Positions 33,344-41,960 of a stretch of 64,000 nt of DNA are shown here, one piece after another (position 1 is the stretch's first letter; each line of letters opens with the position of its first letter). Under the pieces are notes generated by a model. That model was not told where the DNA came from. It searched no databases and saw nothing but the letters and a program-made list of their open reading frames with translations. Location of the stretch: assembly GCF_003002815.1 (NCBI RefSeq), contig NZ_PVTF01000006.1:372001-436000 (forward strand), given 5' to 3'. A program made the translations under genes and the position numbers. Source of the DNA: Umezawaea tangerina. GTDB lineage: Bacteria; Actinomycetota; Actinomycetes; Mycobacteriales; Pseudonocardiaceae.

Positions 33344-34339
33344 TCAGGTCAGGCGGGCCCGTGGGTCGAGCACGCCGTAGCAGAGGTCGACCAGCACGTT
33401 GGCCAGCACGATCAGGAAGGCCGCGAACAGCGTGCAGCCCAGCAGCAGCGGGAGGTCGCGCTGGGTGACCGCGTCGATCAGCAGCCCGCCGAGACCGGGC
33501 AGGCTGAACACCCGCTCGGTGATCACCGCGCCGCCGAGCAGCGTGCCGAGGTCGAGGCCGAACACGGTGACGATCGGCAGCAGGACGTTGCGCAGCGCGT
33601 GCTTGCCGATGACCTTCGACTCGCGCAGCCCGTTGGCGCGGGCCGTGCGGATGTAGTCCTCCCCCAGCGTCTCGAGCATCTGGGAGCGGGTCAGCCGGAC
33701 GTAGACGGCCGCGTGCGAGAACGCCAGCACCAGCCACGGCAGCACCAGGTGCCACGCCCAGTCGACCGGGCTCTCGGCGAACGGCACGTAGCCGCCGACC
33801 GGGACCACGTCGAGGGTGAACCCCAGCACCAGGATGCCCAGCAGGCCGACGAGGTAGACCGGCGCGGACACCCCCGCGACCGAGCCCGCCAGCGTGACCC
33901 GGTCCAGCGCGGAACCCCGGCGCAGCGCGACGAGCACGCCCGCGCCGACCCCCGTGACCAGCCAGATGACCGCCGCGCCGAGGCCGAGCGAGAACGTGAC
34001 CGGCAGGCGTTCGGTGATGAGCACCACGACGTCGGTGTTCTGCTGGAACGAGTAGCCGAAGCACGGCACCGAGCAGTGGATCGAGGTCGCGCCGACCCCG
34101 AACGTCCGGCCGGTCACGATGCCGCCGAGGAAGTCGAGGAACTGCCGCCACCACGGGTCGTCCAGGCCCATGAACTCCCGTGCCAGCGCGAGGTTCTGCT
34201 CCGTGCACGGGCGGCCGCAGGACAGCTGGGCCGGGTCCGACGGCACGAGGTAGAACACGACGTAGGTGATGAACACGACGACCAGCAGCACCAGCAGGGT
34301 GCCGACCAGCCTGGACGCGGCGAACCGGAGTGCCCTCAT
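33344..34339 (-). CDS. Peptide ABC transporter permease, DppB-like
   Basis: 331 aa, six membrane helices. ATG 34339 overlaps the stop of the DppC gene by 1 nt. N-terminal MRALRFAASRLVGTLLVLLVVVF is typical of DppB. EAA-type loop: MLETLGEDYIRTARANGLRESKVIGKHALRN (about 220-250). The large external loop contains four cysteines (LSCGRPCTEQ; IHCSVPCFGYS), which could form disulfides. Confidence 0.95.
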   Translation of the reverse strand: MRALRFAASRLVGTLLVLLVVVFITYVVFYLVPSDPAQLSCGRPCTEQNLALAREFMGLDDPWWRQFLDFLGGIVTGRTFGVGATSIHCSVPCFGYSFQQNTDVVVLITERLPVTFSLGLGAAVIWLVTGVGAGVLVALRRGSALDRVTLAGSVAGVSAPVYLVGLLGILVLGFTLDVVPVGGYVPFAESPVDWAWHLVLPWLVLAFSHAAVYVRLTRSQMLETLGEDYIRTARANGLRESKVIGKHALRNVLLPIVTVFGLDLGTLLGGAVITERVFSLPGLGGLLIDAVTQRDLPLLLGCTLFAAFLIVLANVLVDLCYGVLDPRARLT

Positions 34340-35262
34340 CAGCGCCGCACGTCCGTCTTGGGGTCGAGCGCGTCGCGCAGCCCGTCGCCGAACACGGTGA
34401 ACGCCCAGGTCGCCAGGAACAGCGCGACACCGGGGAAGAACAGGAACATCGGGTCCGTCGACACCCAGTCGACCGCCGTGCTGATCGCCCGGCCCCAGCT
34501 CGGTGTGGGCGGCGGGATGCCGACGCCGAGGAACGACAGCGCCGCCTCCAGGCCGATCTTGCCGGGGATGGACAACGTTCCCAGGACGATGACCGGCGCC
34601 CACAGGTTCGGCAGCAGCTCGGACCGGAACACCTGCCACGGGCTCGCGCCCAGGATCCGCGCCGCCGACACGAAGTTCCGCTTCTTCAACGTCAGCACCT
34701 GCGACCGCACGATCCGCGCGATGGACGGCCACCCGAAGAACCCGATGACCAGGATCAGCAGCAGCGGCCGCGACACGCTGCTCGGCACCACGGCACCGAG
34801 CGCGATCATGAACACCAGGTACGGGAACCCGAGGAACACGTCCGCGGTCCACGTGACGACCCGGTCGTACCAGCCGCCCAGGTACCCCGCGCCAGCCCCG
34901 ATCAGCACTCCCACCAGCACCGACACCGCCGTCGCTGCCAACCCGATCAGGAACGACGTCCGCGCCCCGTGCACCACGATCGCGAACAGGTCACGCCCGG
35001 TCAACGGCTCCACCCCGAACCAGTGCGCCCCGCTCACCCCACCCAGCACACCCGCCGGACCACCGGTTTCGGGGTTGAGCGCCCCGGTGCTGTAGCTGTA
35101 CGGATCCTGACCCTCGATGGCGGTCAGCAGGTCCGCCGCGACCGCCGCGATGCCCAGCACCACGATCGTCACCGCCCCCGCCAACGCCCAGTGGTCCCGA
35201 CGCAGCATCGCCCTGATGGCCGCACCCACCGACCTCGCGGGCGCCCCGACGTGTTCTGACAA
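34339..35262 (-). CDS. Peptide ABC transporter permease, DppC-like
   Basis: 307 aa from TTG 35262 with AAGGCAGG about 6 nt upstream; an internal ATG (MLRRDHWALAG, about 54 nt on) is the alternative. Cytoplasmic N-terminus, six membrane segments and the loop VLTLKKRNFVSAARILGASPWQVFRSELLPN (about 180-212). First gene of the four-gene peptide importer operon. Upstream (35263-35340) lie GCTGGT-TCGG-ACCAGC and a near-palindromic GGGAACGTTTCC on the coding strand, candidates for regulation. Confidence 0.94.
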   Translation of the reverse strand: MSEHVGAPARSVGAAIRAMLRRDHWALAGAVTIVVLGIAAVAADLLTAIEGQDPYSYSTGALNPETGGPAGVLGGVSGAHWFGVEPLTGRDLFAIVVHGARTSFLIGLAATAVSVLVGVLIGAGAGYLGGWYDRVVTWTADVFLGFPYLVFMIALGAVVPSSVSRPLLLILVIGFFGWPSIARIVRSQVLTLKKRNFVSAARILGASPWQVFRSELLPNLWAPVIVLGTLSIPGKIGLEAALSFLGVGIPPPTPSWGRAISTAVDWVSTDPMFLFFPGVALFLATWAFTVFGDGLRDALDPKTDVRR

Positions 35263-35475
35263 CGTTGACCTGCCTTGCCGTGGGCGAAGAAGCCCTCACC
35301 ATAGGAAACGTTCCCGCTGGTCCGAACCAGCTCTCACCATGTGGGAACCGACGTCTCGATAGGGCCTCGCGGGGGAAGCACGCACAGGCCGGATGATGGC
35401 GGACCCACCCACCCCCGGCAATGCCCCCATCGGAACCTCGAAGTCCCACCCGTGTTCCCCTTGCGCCCGCCCGCG

Positions 35476-35665
35476 TCCCACTTGCGCCCCACCCGCGTCC
35501 TGCTTACGCCTCGCCCTCCGTCTCACTTGCGTCCTGCTTGCACCCCACCCTCACCCTGCTCACGCCTCACCCTCCGTCTCGTCCGCGTCCTACTCGTGCC
35601 CCACCCACGTCCTGCTCACGCCTCAACCTCCATCCTGTTTACGTCCTGTTCACGCACCACCCGAA
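35476..35665. repeat. Minisatellite with a 56-bp higher-order unit, pyrimidine-rich on the + strand
   Basis: Three complete 56-bp units start at 35476, 35532 and 35588, and a fourth decays from 35644. Each unit is 22+23+11 bp built from a TCCTGCTCACGCC/CCACCC-like word. Degenerate copies continue to about 35830. The unit is not a multiple of 3, so a repeat protein is unlikely. It fills the 842-bp region between dppC (-) and yigZ (+), where I see no convincing gene. Confidence 0.8.
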
Positions 35666-36104
35666 CCCTGCTCGCGCACCACCTGCGTACGCCCGCGCCC
35701 GCCCGCGTCCTACTTTCGCCCCACCCTGGTCCCACTTGCGCGCCGCCTTGTCCTGCTGCGCCCCGCCTGCGTCCAAGCCCGCGCTCGCCCACGTGTTACT
35801 TGCGGCCTCTCCGCGGCCGCCCGCAGCACGGTTACACCTTGTCGGTGACCTGGCTGCGTCTATGTCCGGCCAGGGAGCCCACCATGACGGACGCCGTCGC
35901 CACGTCGCTCTCCGGTGCGACCACCGTGCGGGCCGAGGCGGAGCGGAGCGCGGACCCGCCGAGCGAGCTCGCCGGCTGGCCGAGTCCCGTCCGCACCAAA
36001 CCTGCGCCTGTTCGCGGCCTAGCCGCGTCGTGGTCTTGCCTGCGTGGTGCCGAGTCCGGCCTGCTCGTGCCGCGGTGGTGCGGGCGGTCGTCGATACTGG
36101 CGGT

Positions 36105-36710
36105 ATGCGGGTCATCGCGCGCGACGGCGTCCACGAGATCGAGATCCAGCGGTCCCGCTTCCTGTGCAGCGCCGCCAGGGTCGCCGACGAGGCCGAGGCG
36201 GTGGCGTTCATCGCGGGCGTGCGCAAGGAACACTGGTCCGCCAACCACAACTGCACGGCGTTCCGCGTCGACGGCACCCAGCGCTCCAACGACGACGGCG
36301 AACCCTCGGGCACAGCAGGCGTCCCCATGCTCGAAGTCCTGATCCGACGCGAGCTGACCGACACCGCCGTCGTCGTCACTCGCTACTTCGGCGGCATCAA
36401 ACTCGGTGCGGGCGGCCTGGTCCGCGCCTACGGACGCGCCGTCTCCGAGACCGTGGACGCACTCGGCGTCCGTGACCGAGCCGCATTCGCCACGTTCACG
36501 ATCACGGTCGACCACACCGACGCGGGCAGACTCCAAAACGCCCTGCACAGCGCAGGCCACCTCATCGCCGACGTCGGCTACACCAACCAGGTCACCCTCA
36601 CCGTCCACATCCCCGAGGCAGACGCCCCCACCTTCCACGACTGGCTCGCCACCCAGTCCAACGGAACCGCCACCGCCCTCCAAGGCCCACCCGTCACCCT
36701 GGACGTCTAG
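36105..36710 (+). CDS. YigZ/IMPACT family protein
   Basis: 201 aa from ATG 36105. UPF0029 N-terminal domain: SRFLCSAARVADEAEAVAFIAGVRKEHWSANHNCTAFRVDG, with RSNDDGEPSGTAGVPMLEVL (about 60-80) and VTRYFGGIKLGAGGLVRAYGRAVSE (about 92-116), the family hallmarks. C-terminal DUF1949-like domain from about 140. It resembles the RWD-lacking bacterial members related to eukaryotic IMPACT; the biochemical role is unclear, with links to translation proposed for the family. Monocistronic, flanked by repeat DNA. Confidence 0.93.
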   Translation: MRVIARDGVHEIEIQRSRFLCSAARVADEAEAVAFIAGVRKEHWSANHNCTAFRVDGTQRSNDDGEPSGTAGVPMLEVLIRRELTDTAVVVTRYFGGIKLGAGGLVRAYGRAVSETVDALGVRDRAAFATFTITVDHTDAGRLQNALHSAGHLIADVGYTNQVTLTVHIPEADAPTFHDWLATQSNGTATALQGPPVTLDV

Positions 36711-37137
36711 AGACACCGGGATCGCACCCCTAGCACCCGACCAGGCGCGGCCGGATCGCCCTGCTCGCACCTCTCTTTCACCACCAAGTCGAAGGCCTAC
36801 AGCGATCAGCCGGCAGAACCGCGCCGCATCCTGCGCAACGGCGACCTCTCCTGGCAGACCACGGCACCGACCACCACGACAACGCCGAGCAGAACACCGC
36901 CCTCAGCGCTCACCTCCACTGGCGCAACGCCCAAGCCATCCCGAGACCGGCTTCGCCGTCAACTCACTCCTCCGCACCTGGGCCATTCCCCAGCCCGACA
37001 CACCACCGGCTCTGCCCCGCGGCCAGCTCGGCATCGCCGCGGTCACCCGCCTGGATACCGCGATCGCACAACCCACGACCGGACACGTGGCGACTGCGTG
37101 ACCGGCCGTGATTCCGGGATCACGACGCCTCTGCCGA
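36711..37137. other. 427-bp gene-poor gap
   Basis: Lies between the convergent yigZ and SIP genes. Several frames stay open, but none has both a start with a ribosome site and a recognisable protein. Words such as HLHWRN and TGFAVNSLLRTWAI faintly recall transposase C-termini, but I cannot support a call. Confidence 0.4.
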
Positions 37138-38001
37138 TCAGGTGGTGGCGGCCAGGCGTTCTTGGGCTTCTGCCATGTCCTCCTCGGTGGGTGGGTCGTC
37201 CTGGGTGAGCGCCTGACGCCAGTGACCGGTGAAGTCGACGGCGTTCTTGGACAGGCCGCGGTCGTGGACGAGGTGGCGACGCAGGGTGCGGACCGCGGTC
37301 GCTTCGCCTGCGAGCCAGGCGAAGGGAGCGCCGGGCGGGAACCGGGCTTGGCGGATGGCGTCGATCAGCAGTGCGCCCGGTGCTGCCGGGGTGTGGTGGC
37401 GGTGCAGCCAGTGCACGGTGGTGTTGTCGTTGTGCGACAAGGGTTGTTCTTCGTGCTCGTCGGTCACCTCCAGGTAGGCGATGGCAGGGATGTCAGCGGG
37501 CAACCATTCGAGGAGTGAGCCGATGGCGGGTAGGGCGGTGGCGTCACCCGCGAGGAGGAGCCAGTCGGCAGTGGTGATGGAAGTGGTGAGCGGGGTGGGT
37601 CTGGCGAAGGACTGGGAGGGGCCGAACATGGCCAGTCGATCGCCCGGAGCTGCTGTCTCGGCCCAGCGGGTCGCCGGGCCGGCGTGGTCGTGGAGGACGA
37701 AGTCGATGTCGATCCGACCGCTCTCGGGATCGTGACGACGGACGGTGTAGCTGCGCATCCACGGGCGTTGCGGCTCGGGGATGTCGTTGTACGCCTGGTA
37801 CCAGGACATGAAGTCGATGTCCGGGTCCGGCAGCACGGGTTGCGGTTGACCCGGTCTGGGGAAGTAGAGCTTGACCTGCTGGTCCGGTTCGACCTGGACG
37901 TAGTCCGCCAGATCGATGCCGCCGAAGGTGATCCGGGCCATGTGCGGGGTCAGGCGGCCGACCTCCACGACCTCGATGTACCGGATCGGCAGTCGTTCCA
38001 C
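37138..38001 (-). CDS. Siderophore-interacting protein, FAD/NAD(P)H ferric-siderophore reductase
   Basis: 287 aa from GTG 38001, preceded by GGGAGG. FAD-binding 9 domain: VEVGRLTPHMARITFGGIDLADYVQVEPDQQVKLYF, then RPWMRSYTVRRHDPESGRIDIDFVLHDHAGPATRWAETAAPGDRLAMFGPSQSF (about 75-135). SIP C-terminal domain: LLLAGDATALPAIGSLLEWLPADIPAIAYLEV, FAWLAGEATAVRTLRRHL. It reduces ferric siderophore in the cytoplasm to free the iron. It starts 16 nt after the UvrA-like gene, so the pair is co-transcribed, which is an unusual partnership for a siderophore reductase. Confidence 0.93.
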   Translation of the reverse strand: MERLPIRYIEVVEVGRLTPHMARITFGGIDLADYVQVEPDQQVKLYFPRPGQPQPVLPDPDIDFMSWYQAYNDIPEPQRPWMRSYTVRRHDPESGRIDIDFVLHDHAGPATRWAETAAPGDRLAMFGPSQSFARPTPLTTSITTADWLLLAGDATALPAIGSLLEWLPADIPAIAYLEVTDEHEEQPLSHNDNTTVHWLHRHHTPAAPGALLIDAIRQARFPPGAPFAWLAGEATAVRTLRRHLVHDRGLSKNAVDFTGHWRQALTQDDPPTEEDMAEAQERLAATT

Positions 38002-38017
38002 GATGTCCTCCCTGAGG

Positions 38018-40291
38018 TCAGGCGCCCACGTAGGTGCGCAGGTGGCGGGCGGTGAGCGAGTCGCCGGACTCGACCAGGTCGGCAGGCGTGCCGGTGAACA
38101 CGACCTGGCCGCCGTCCTGGCCGGCGCCGGGACCCAGGTCGACGAGCCAGTCGGCGTGCGCCATGACGGCCTGGTGGTGCTCGATGCAGATGACGGTGTT
38201 GCCGTCGTCGACCAAGCGGTCGAGCAGCGCGAGGAGCTGGTCGACGTCGGCCAGGTGCAGACCGGTCGTCGGCTCGTCGAGCACGTAGATCGTGGCCTTC
38301 TCGGCCATCTGGATGGCCAGCTTGACCCGTTGGCGCTCACCCCCGGACAGGGTCGTCAACGGCTGGCCGAGGCCGAGGTACCCCAGACCCACGTCCGCCA
38401 GGCGGTCGAGGATCGCCCGCGCCTGGCCGGTCGGGAAGAACTCGCGGGCCTCGGTCACCGGCATCGCCAGGACCTCGCTGATGTTCTTACCCCGCAACGT
38501 GTACGTCAGCACCTCGGGCGTGAACCTCTTGCCCTCGCACTGTTCGCAGATCGACGCCACCCCTGCCATCATCGCCAGGTCGGTGTAGACGAGGCCGATG
38601 CCCTTGCAGTTGGGGCAGGCGCCTTCGGAGTTCGCGCTGAACAGCGCTGCCTTGACGCCGTTGGCCTTGGCGAAGGCGGTGCGGATCGGGTCGAGCAACC
38701 CGGTGTAGGTCGCCGGGTTGCTGCGCCGGGACCCTCGGATCGCCGACTGGTCCACGACCGCCACCCCTTCCCGGCGCGGCAGCGAACCGTGGATCAGCGA
38801 GCTCTTGCCCGAGCCCGCGACCCCGGTGACGACGGTCAGCACCCCCAGCGGGATGTCGACGTCGACGTTCTTCAGGTTGTGCCGGTCGGCTCCCCTGATC
38901 TCCAGGTACCCCTGCGGTTCGCGCGGCTTCTCCCGCAGCTGAGCCCGGTGGTCGAGGTGCCGCCCGGTCAGGGTGTCCGACGCGCGCAGGGCGGGGACGT
39001 CACCCGCGAAGCACACCTGACCGCCCGACGGCCCCGCACCGGGACCGAGGTCGACCACGTGGTCGGCGATCTCGATGACCTCGGGCTTGTGCTCGACCAC
39101 CAGGACCGTGTTGCCCTTGTCCCGCAGCAGGAGCAGCAGGTTGTTCATCCGCTGGATGTCGTGCGGGTGCAGGCCGACCGTCGGCTCGTCGAACACGTAG
39201 GTGACGTCCGTCAGGCTGGAACCCAGGTGGCGCACCATCTTCACCCGCTGGGCCTCACCGCCGGACAGCGTCGCCGACTCCCGGTCGAGGCTCAGGTAGC
39301 CGAGACCGATCTCCACCAGCGAGTCGAGCGTGCCCCGCAGGGTGGTCAGCAGCGGACCGACCGACGGGTCGTCGATCCGGCGGACGAACTCGGCCAGGTC
39401 GCTGATCTGCATGGCCGCGCACTCGGCGATGTTCCGGCCCGCGATCTTCGACGACAGCGCGGCCGGGTTGAGCCTCGTGCCACCGCAGGAGGCGCACCGG
39501 GCGAAGGTGACGGCCCGGTCGACGAAGGCCCGGATGTGCGACTGCATCGACTCGCGGTCCTTCGACAGGTACAGGCGCTGCACCTTCACCACGAGGCCCT
39601 CGTAGGTGACGTTGGTGTTGCCGATCTTCACCTTGGTGGAGGCCTTGTGCAGGAAGTCGTCCCACTGCTGCTCGGTGTAGTCCTTGAGCTTCGCGTCCGG
39701 GTCGAGGAAGCCGGAGTGGGCGTAGGTCTGCACGTACCAGGTGTCCTGGGTGAAGCCGGGGACGGTGATCGCGCCCTCGTTGAGCGAGCGCTCGCGGTCC
39801 ACCAGCTGGTCGATGTCGATCGCCGACACCCGCCCGAGCCCTTCGCACACCGGACACATGCCCTCGGGGCTGTTGAACCCGAACGCCGTCGACGTGCCCA
39901 CGTGCGGGACGCCGACCCGGCTGAAGACGATCCGCAGCATCGTCTGGGCGTCGGTCGCCGTGCCCACGGTCGACCGCGAGTTCGCCCCCATCCGCTCCTG
40001 GTCGACGATGATCGCCGCGCTCAGGTTGCGCAGCGCGTCGACGTCCGGTCTGCCCTGGCTGGGCATGAACGACTGGATGAACGCCGTGTACGTCTCGTTG
40101 ATCAGCCGCTGCGACTCCGCGGCGATCGTGCCGAACACGAGCGACGACTTGCCCGACCCGGACACGCCGGTGAACACCGTCAGCCTGCGCTTGGGGATGT
40201 CGAGCGAGATGTCCGCCAGGTTGTTCTCCCGCGCGCCGCGGACCTCGATCACGTCGTGGCTGTCCGCGGCGGACCGCGGCTTGGCGGTCAT
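38018..40291 (-). CDS. UvrA-like ABC ATPase (DrrC-type, short UvrA paralogue)
   Basis: 757 aa, against about 950 for UvrA proper. Two nucleotide-binding modules: FTGVSGSGKSSLVFGTIAAESQRL (about 40-63) and VTGVAGSGKSSLIHGSLP (about 460-480). Signatures LSGGEAQRVKMVRHLG and LSGGERQRVKLAIQMA, plus Walker B VFDEPTVGLHPHD and VLDEPTTGLHLAD. Zinc-type Cys pairs: CPVCEGLG, CASCGGTR, CPNCKGIG, CEQCEGKR. The shorter length fits the DrrC class, proposed to release drugs from DNA (daunorubicin resistance). Divergent TetR gene 173 bp away suggests drug- or ligand-induced expression. A GCATGCATGC palindrome (40316-40325) lies upstream. Confidence 0.92.
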   Translation of the reverse strand: MTAKPRSAADSHDVIEVRGARENNLADISLDIPKRRLTVFTGVSGSGKSSLVFGTIAAESQRLINETYTAFIQSFMPSQGRPDVDALRNLSAAIIVDQERMGANSRSTVGTATDAQTMLRIVFSRVGVPHVGTSTAFGFNSPEGMCPVCEGLGRVSAIDIDQLVDRERSLNEGAITVPGFTQDTWYVQTYAHSGFLDPDAKLKDYTEQQWDDFLHKASTKVKIGNTNVTYEGLVVKVQRLYLSKDRESMQSHIRAFVDRAVTFARCASCGGTRLNPAALSSKIAGRNIAECAAMQISDLAEFVRRIDDPSVGPLLTTLRGTLDSLVEIGLGYLSLDRESATLSGGEAQRVKMVRHLGSSLTDVTYVFDEPTVGLHPHDIQRMNNLLLLLRDKGNTVLVVEHKPEVIEIADHVVDLGPGAGPSGGQVCFAGDVPALRASDTLTGRHLDHRAQLREKPREPQGYLEIRGADRHNLKNVDVDIPLGVLTVVTGVAGSGKSSLIHGSLPRREGVAVVDQSAIRGSRRSNPATYTGLLDPIRTAFAKANGVKAALFSANSEGACPNCKGIGLVYTDLAMMAGVASICEQCEGKRFTPEVLTYTLRGKNISEVLAMPVTEAREFFPTGQARAILDRLADVGLGYLGLGQPLTTLSGGERQRVKLAIQMAEKATIYVLDEPTTGLHLADVDQLLALLDRLVDDGNTVICIEHHQAVMAHADWLVDLGPGAGQDGGQVVFTGTPADLVESGDSLTARHLRTYVGA

Positions 40292-40406
40292 CGGCCACTC
40301 ACCTGCGTCATGGCGGCATGCATGCGGCCAAGGATCCCCCGGCACCCGCCGGATCGCCCGGTCTCGCCACTCGGATGGGACATTGTTCCCCACTCCCCCA
40401 GAGTCT

Positions 40407-40455
40407 CTTTATGGTGTAAAGTGATGCCTGGCTCACAGTACTTTATGCCGTAAGG
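40407..40455. promoter_or_regulatory. Two direct copies of a 15-bp palindromic TetR operator
   Basis: CTTTATGGTGTAAAG (40407-40421) is a CTTTA-N5-TAAAG dyad. CTTTATGCCGTAAGG (40441-40455) repeats it 34 bp downstream with an imperfect right arm. The second covers the ribosome site of the TetR gene. They lie in the divergent promoter region between the TetR and UvrA-like genes, fitting joint autorepression and repression of the UvrA-SIP unit. Confidence 0.7.
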
Positions 40456-40464
40456 AGATGCAAG

Positions 40465-41256
40465 ATGGTCGTCTACGCCGGTCAGGGCGACGCACGGCGG
40501 TCCATGGACCTCATGTGGGGGCACAGGGGTCAGGACAGTCGGACGGCGCCCGGGCCGAAGCCCGCGCTGAGCGTGGAGGCGATCGTCCACGCGGCGATCG
40601 GCGTGGCGGACGACGACGGGATGGGCGGGCTGTCCATGCGCGCAGTGGGCCAACGGCTGGGGCGCACGGCGATGGCGCTCTACACCTACGTGCCCACCAA
40701 AGGCGACCTGGTCGACCTGATGTACGACCGGGTGCTGGGTGAGCTGCCCACCCACTACGACGTGGGGTTCGGGTGGCGGGGAACGGTCACCTCGTGGGCG
40801 GAGGACAGGCTGGAGTTCCACCTGCGGCACCCCTGGACGTTGCAGGTCTCGCAGGCGCGGCCGGTGCTCGGTCCCAACGAGTTCGCGGCGCTGGAGACGG
40901 TGGCGGAGATCCTGCACCGGACCGACCTCGGGCCTCGTCAGCTGCGCGGGATCCTCGGAGTGGTGCTGCACTTCGTGCGCGGGCAGGCGCAGACGATCGC
41001 CGAGGCGAGGGAGGCCGCGATGGCGACGGGGGTGTCGGACGAGGAGTGGTGGTACGCGCGGTCGCCACTGCTCGCGGAGGTGGCGCCGGACTTCGCGCGG
41101 CGGTTCCCGATGGCGGTGCGGATGGAGGAGGAGAAACCTGGGCCGGGGGAAGGGGAGGTGTACATGGAGAGCGCGATCTCGGAGTCGTTCGCGGTGGGGT
41201 TGGAGGTGATCCTGGACGGGATCGACGCGACGATCGCGAAGGCGGGGCGGGGATGA
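40465..41256 (+). CDS. TetR-family repressor with TetR_C (tetracycline-repressor-like) C-terminal domain
   Basis: 263 aa from ATG 40465, with AAGGAG 8 nt upstream. The N-terminal 30-residue extension (SMDLMWGHRGQDSRTAPGPKP) precedes the HTH at about 32-80: ALSVEAIVHAAIGVADDDGMGGLSMRAVGQRLGRTAMALYTYVPTKGDLVDLMYDRV. The C-terminal all-helical domain (about 95-255) resembles TetR_C_1. Likely ligand-controlled repressor of itself and the divergent UvrA-like/SIP unit through the two sites just upstream. Confidence 0.93.
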   Translation: MVVYAGQGDARRSMDLMWGHRGQDSRTAPGPKPALSVEAIVHAAIGVADDDGMGGLSMRAVGQRLGRTAMALYTYVPTKGDLVDLMYDRVLGELPTHYDVGFGWRGTVTSWAEDRLEFHLRHPWTLQVSQARPVLGPNEFAALETVAEILHRTDLGPRQLRGILGVVLHFVRGQAQTIAEAREAAMATGVSDEEWWYARSPLLAEVAPDFARRFPMAVRMEEEKPGPGEGEVYMESAISESFAVGLEVILDGIDATIAKAGRG

Positions 41257-41324
41257 GCCGGGGCTTGGCGGGCGACAGCACGACTCCTGTTCAGAGGTCG
41301 AGGGCTCGGGACGGACCTGGCAGC

Positions 41325-41850
41325 GGAAGGCATAGGTGCAGCCTGGCAACCGAGTGGCCTAGTTACGACTCGACGACCGAAGAGTCGGGTTCACCCGGAG
41401 GTGGGAGGTTCGGGGCCGCCCCGGCGGCGGAGGGCCTTGATGCTGCCTTTTGATCAAGGGGCTCGGTTGCGGCTCGATGGCCGACGGCTCAGGGCCGACC
41501 CAAGTCGATCGAGAGCTTGGGTCCGACCTGGCGGTGGAAGGCCTGGGTGCGGCCATGCGGCCGAGGAGCCCGATTGCGACTGGACCTCCGAAGTCGGGAC
41601 CCACCCGAAGGGTGAAGATCCGGGCCTGAACCGGCAGGGGAAGGGCTGGATCCAGCCTTGCAACCGAAGGGCCAGGTGCAACCGGGCGACTGAAGGGTCG
41701 GGGCCATCCGGAGGTCGAGGGGCGGGCCCCAGGTCGAAGGCTCGGGGCTGATCAGGCAGCGGAAGGCCTGAGTGCCGCCTTGTGATCGAGGGGATCGGTT
41801 GCGGCTCGGTGGTCGGAGGCTCGGAGCGGACTCGGGGGGCGGCAGCACAG
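41325..41850. repeat. Five degenerate tandem units of about 105 bp
   Basis: A core close to GGAAGGCCTGGGTGCGGCC, followed by CTTGnGACCGAGG and GGTTGCGnCTCG, recurs with starts near 41325, 41429, 41536, 41639 and 41761 (steps 104, 107, 103, 122). Purine-rich on the + strand. Steps are not all multiples of 3, so this is not a repeat protein. It fills most of the 704-bp gap (41257-41960) before the asparaginase gene. No gene seen there. Confidence 0.75.
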
Positions 41851-41960
41851 GTCCGGTCTCGTGGTCGGACGGTCGGGTTGGTCTCGTGGTCGGATTTGAG
41901 CAGGGCGTGGCGGAGCAGGGTTGGCAAGGTTTGCCCAGTGGTGACGGTGGAAGGGGTGCG

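Noticed and set aside
35884-36342. Small + frame starting MTDAVATSLSG with a fair ribosome site
   Set aside because: It runs through most of the start of yigZ in another frame and loses protein-like composition after about 45 codons.
36711-37137. Possible transposase remnant
   Set aside because: Only faint word similarity; no DDE residues, terminal repeats or target duplication.
41772-41960. N-terminal extension of the asparaginase
   Set aside because: Encoded by the last repeat units; a good GTG start with GGAAGGGG lies at 41961, at the expected family start.
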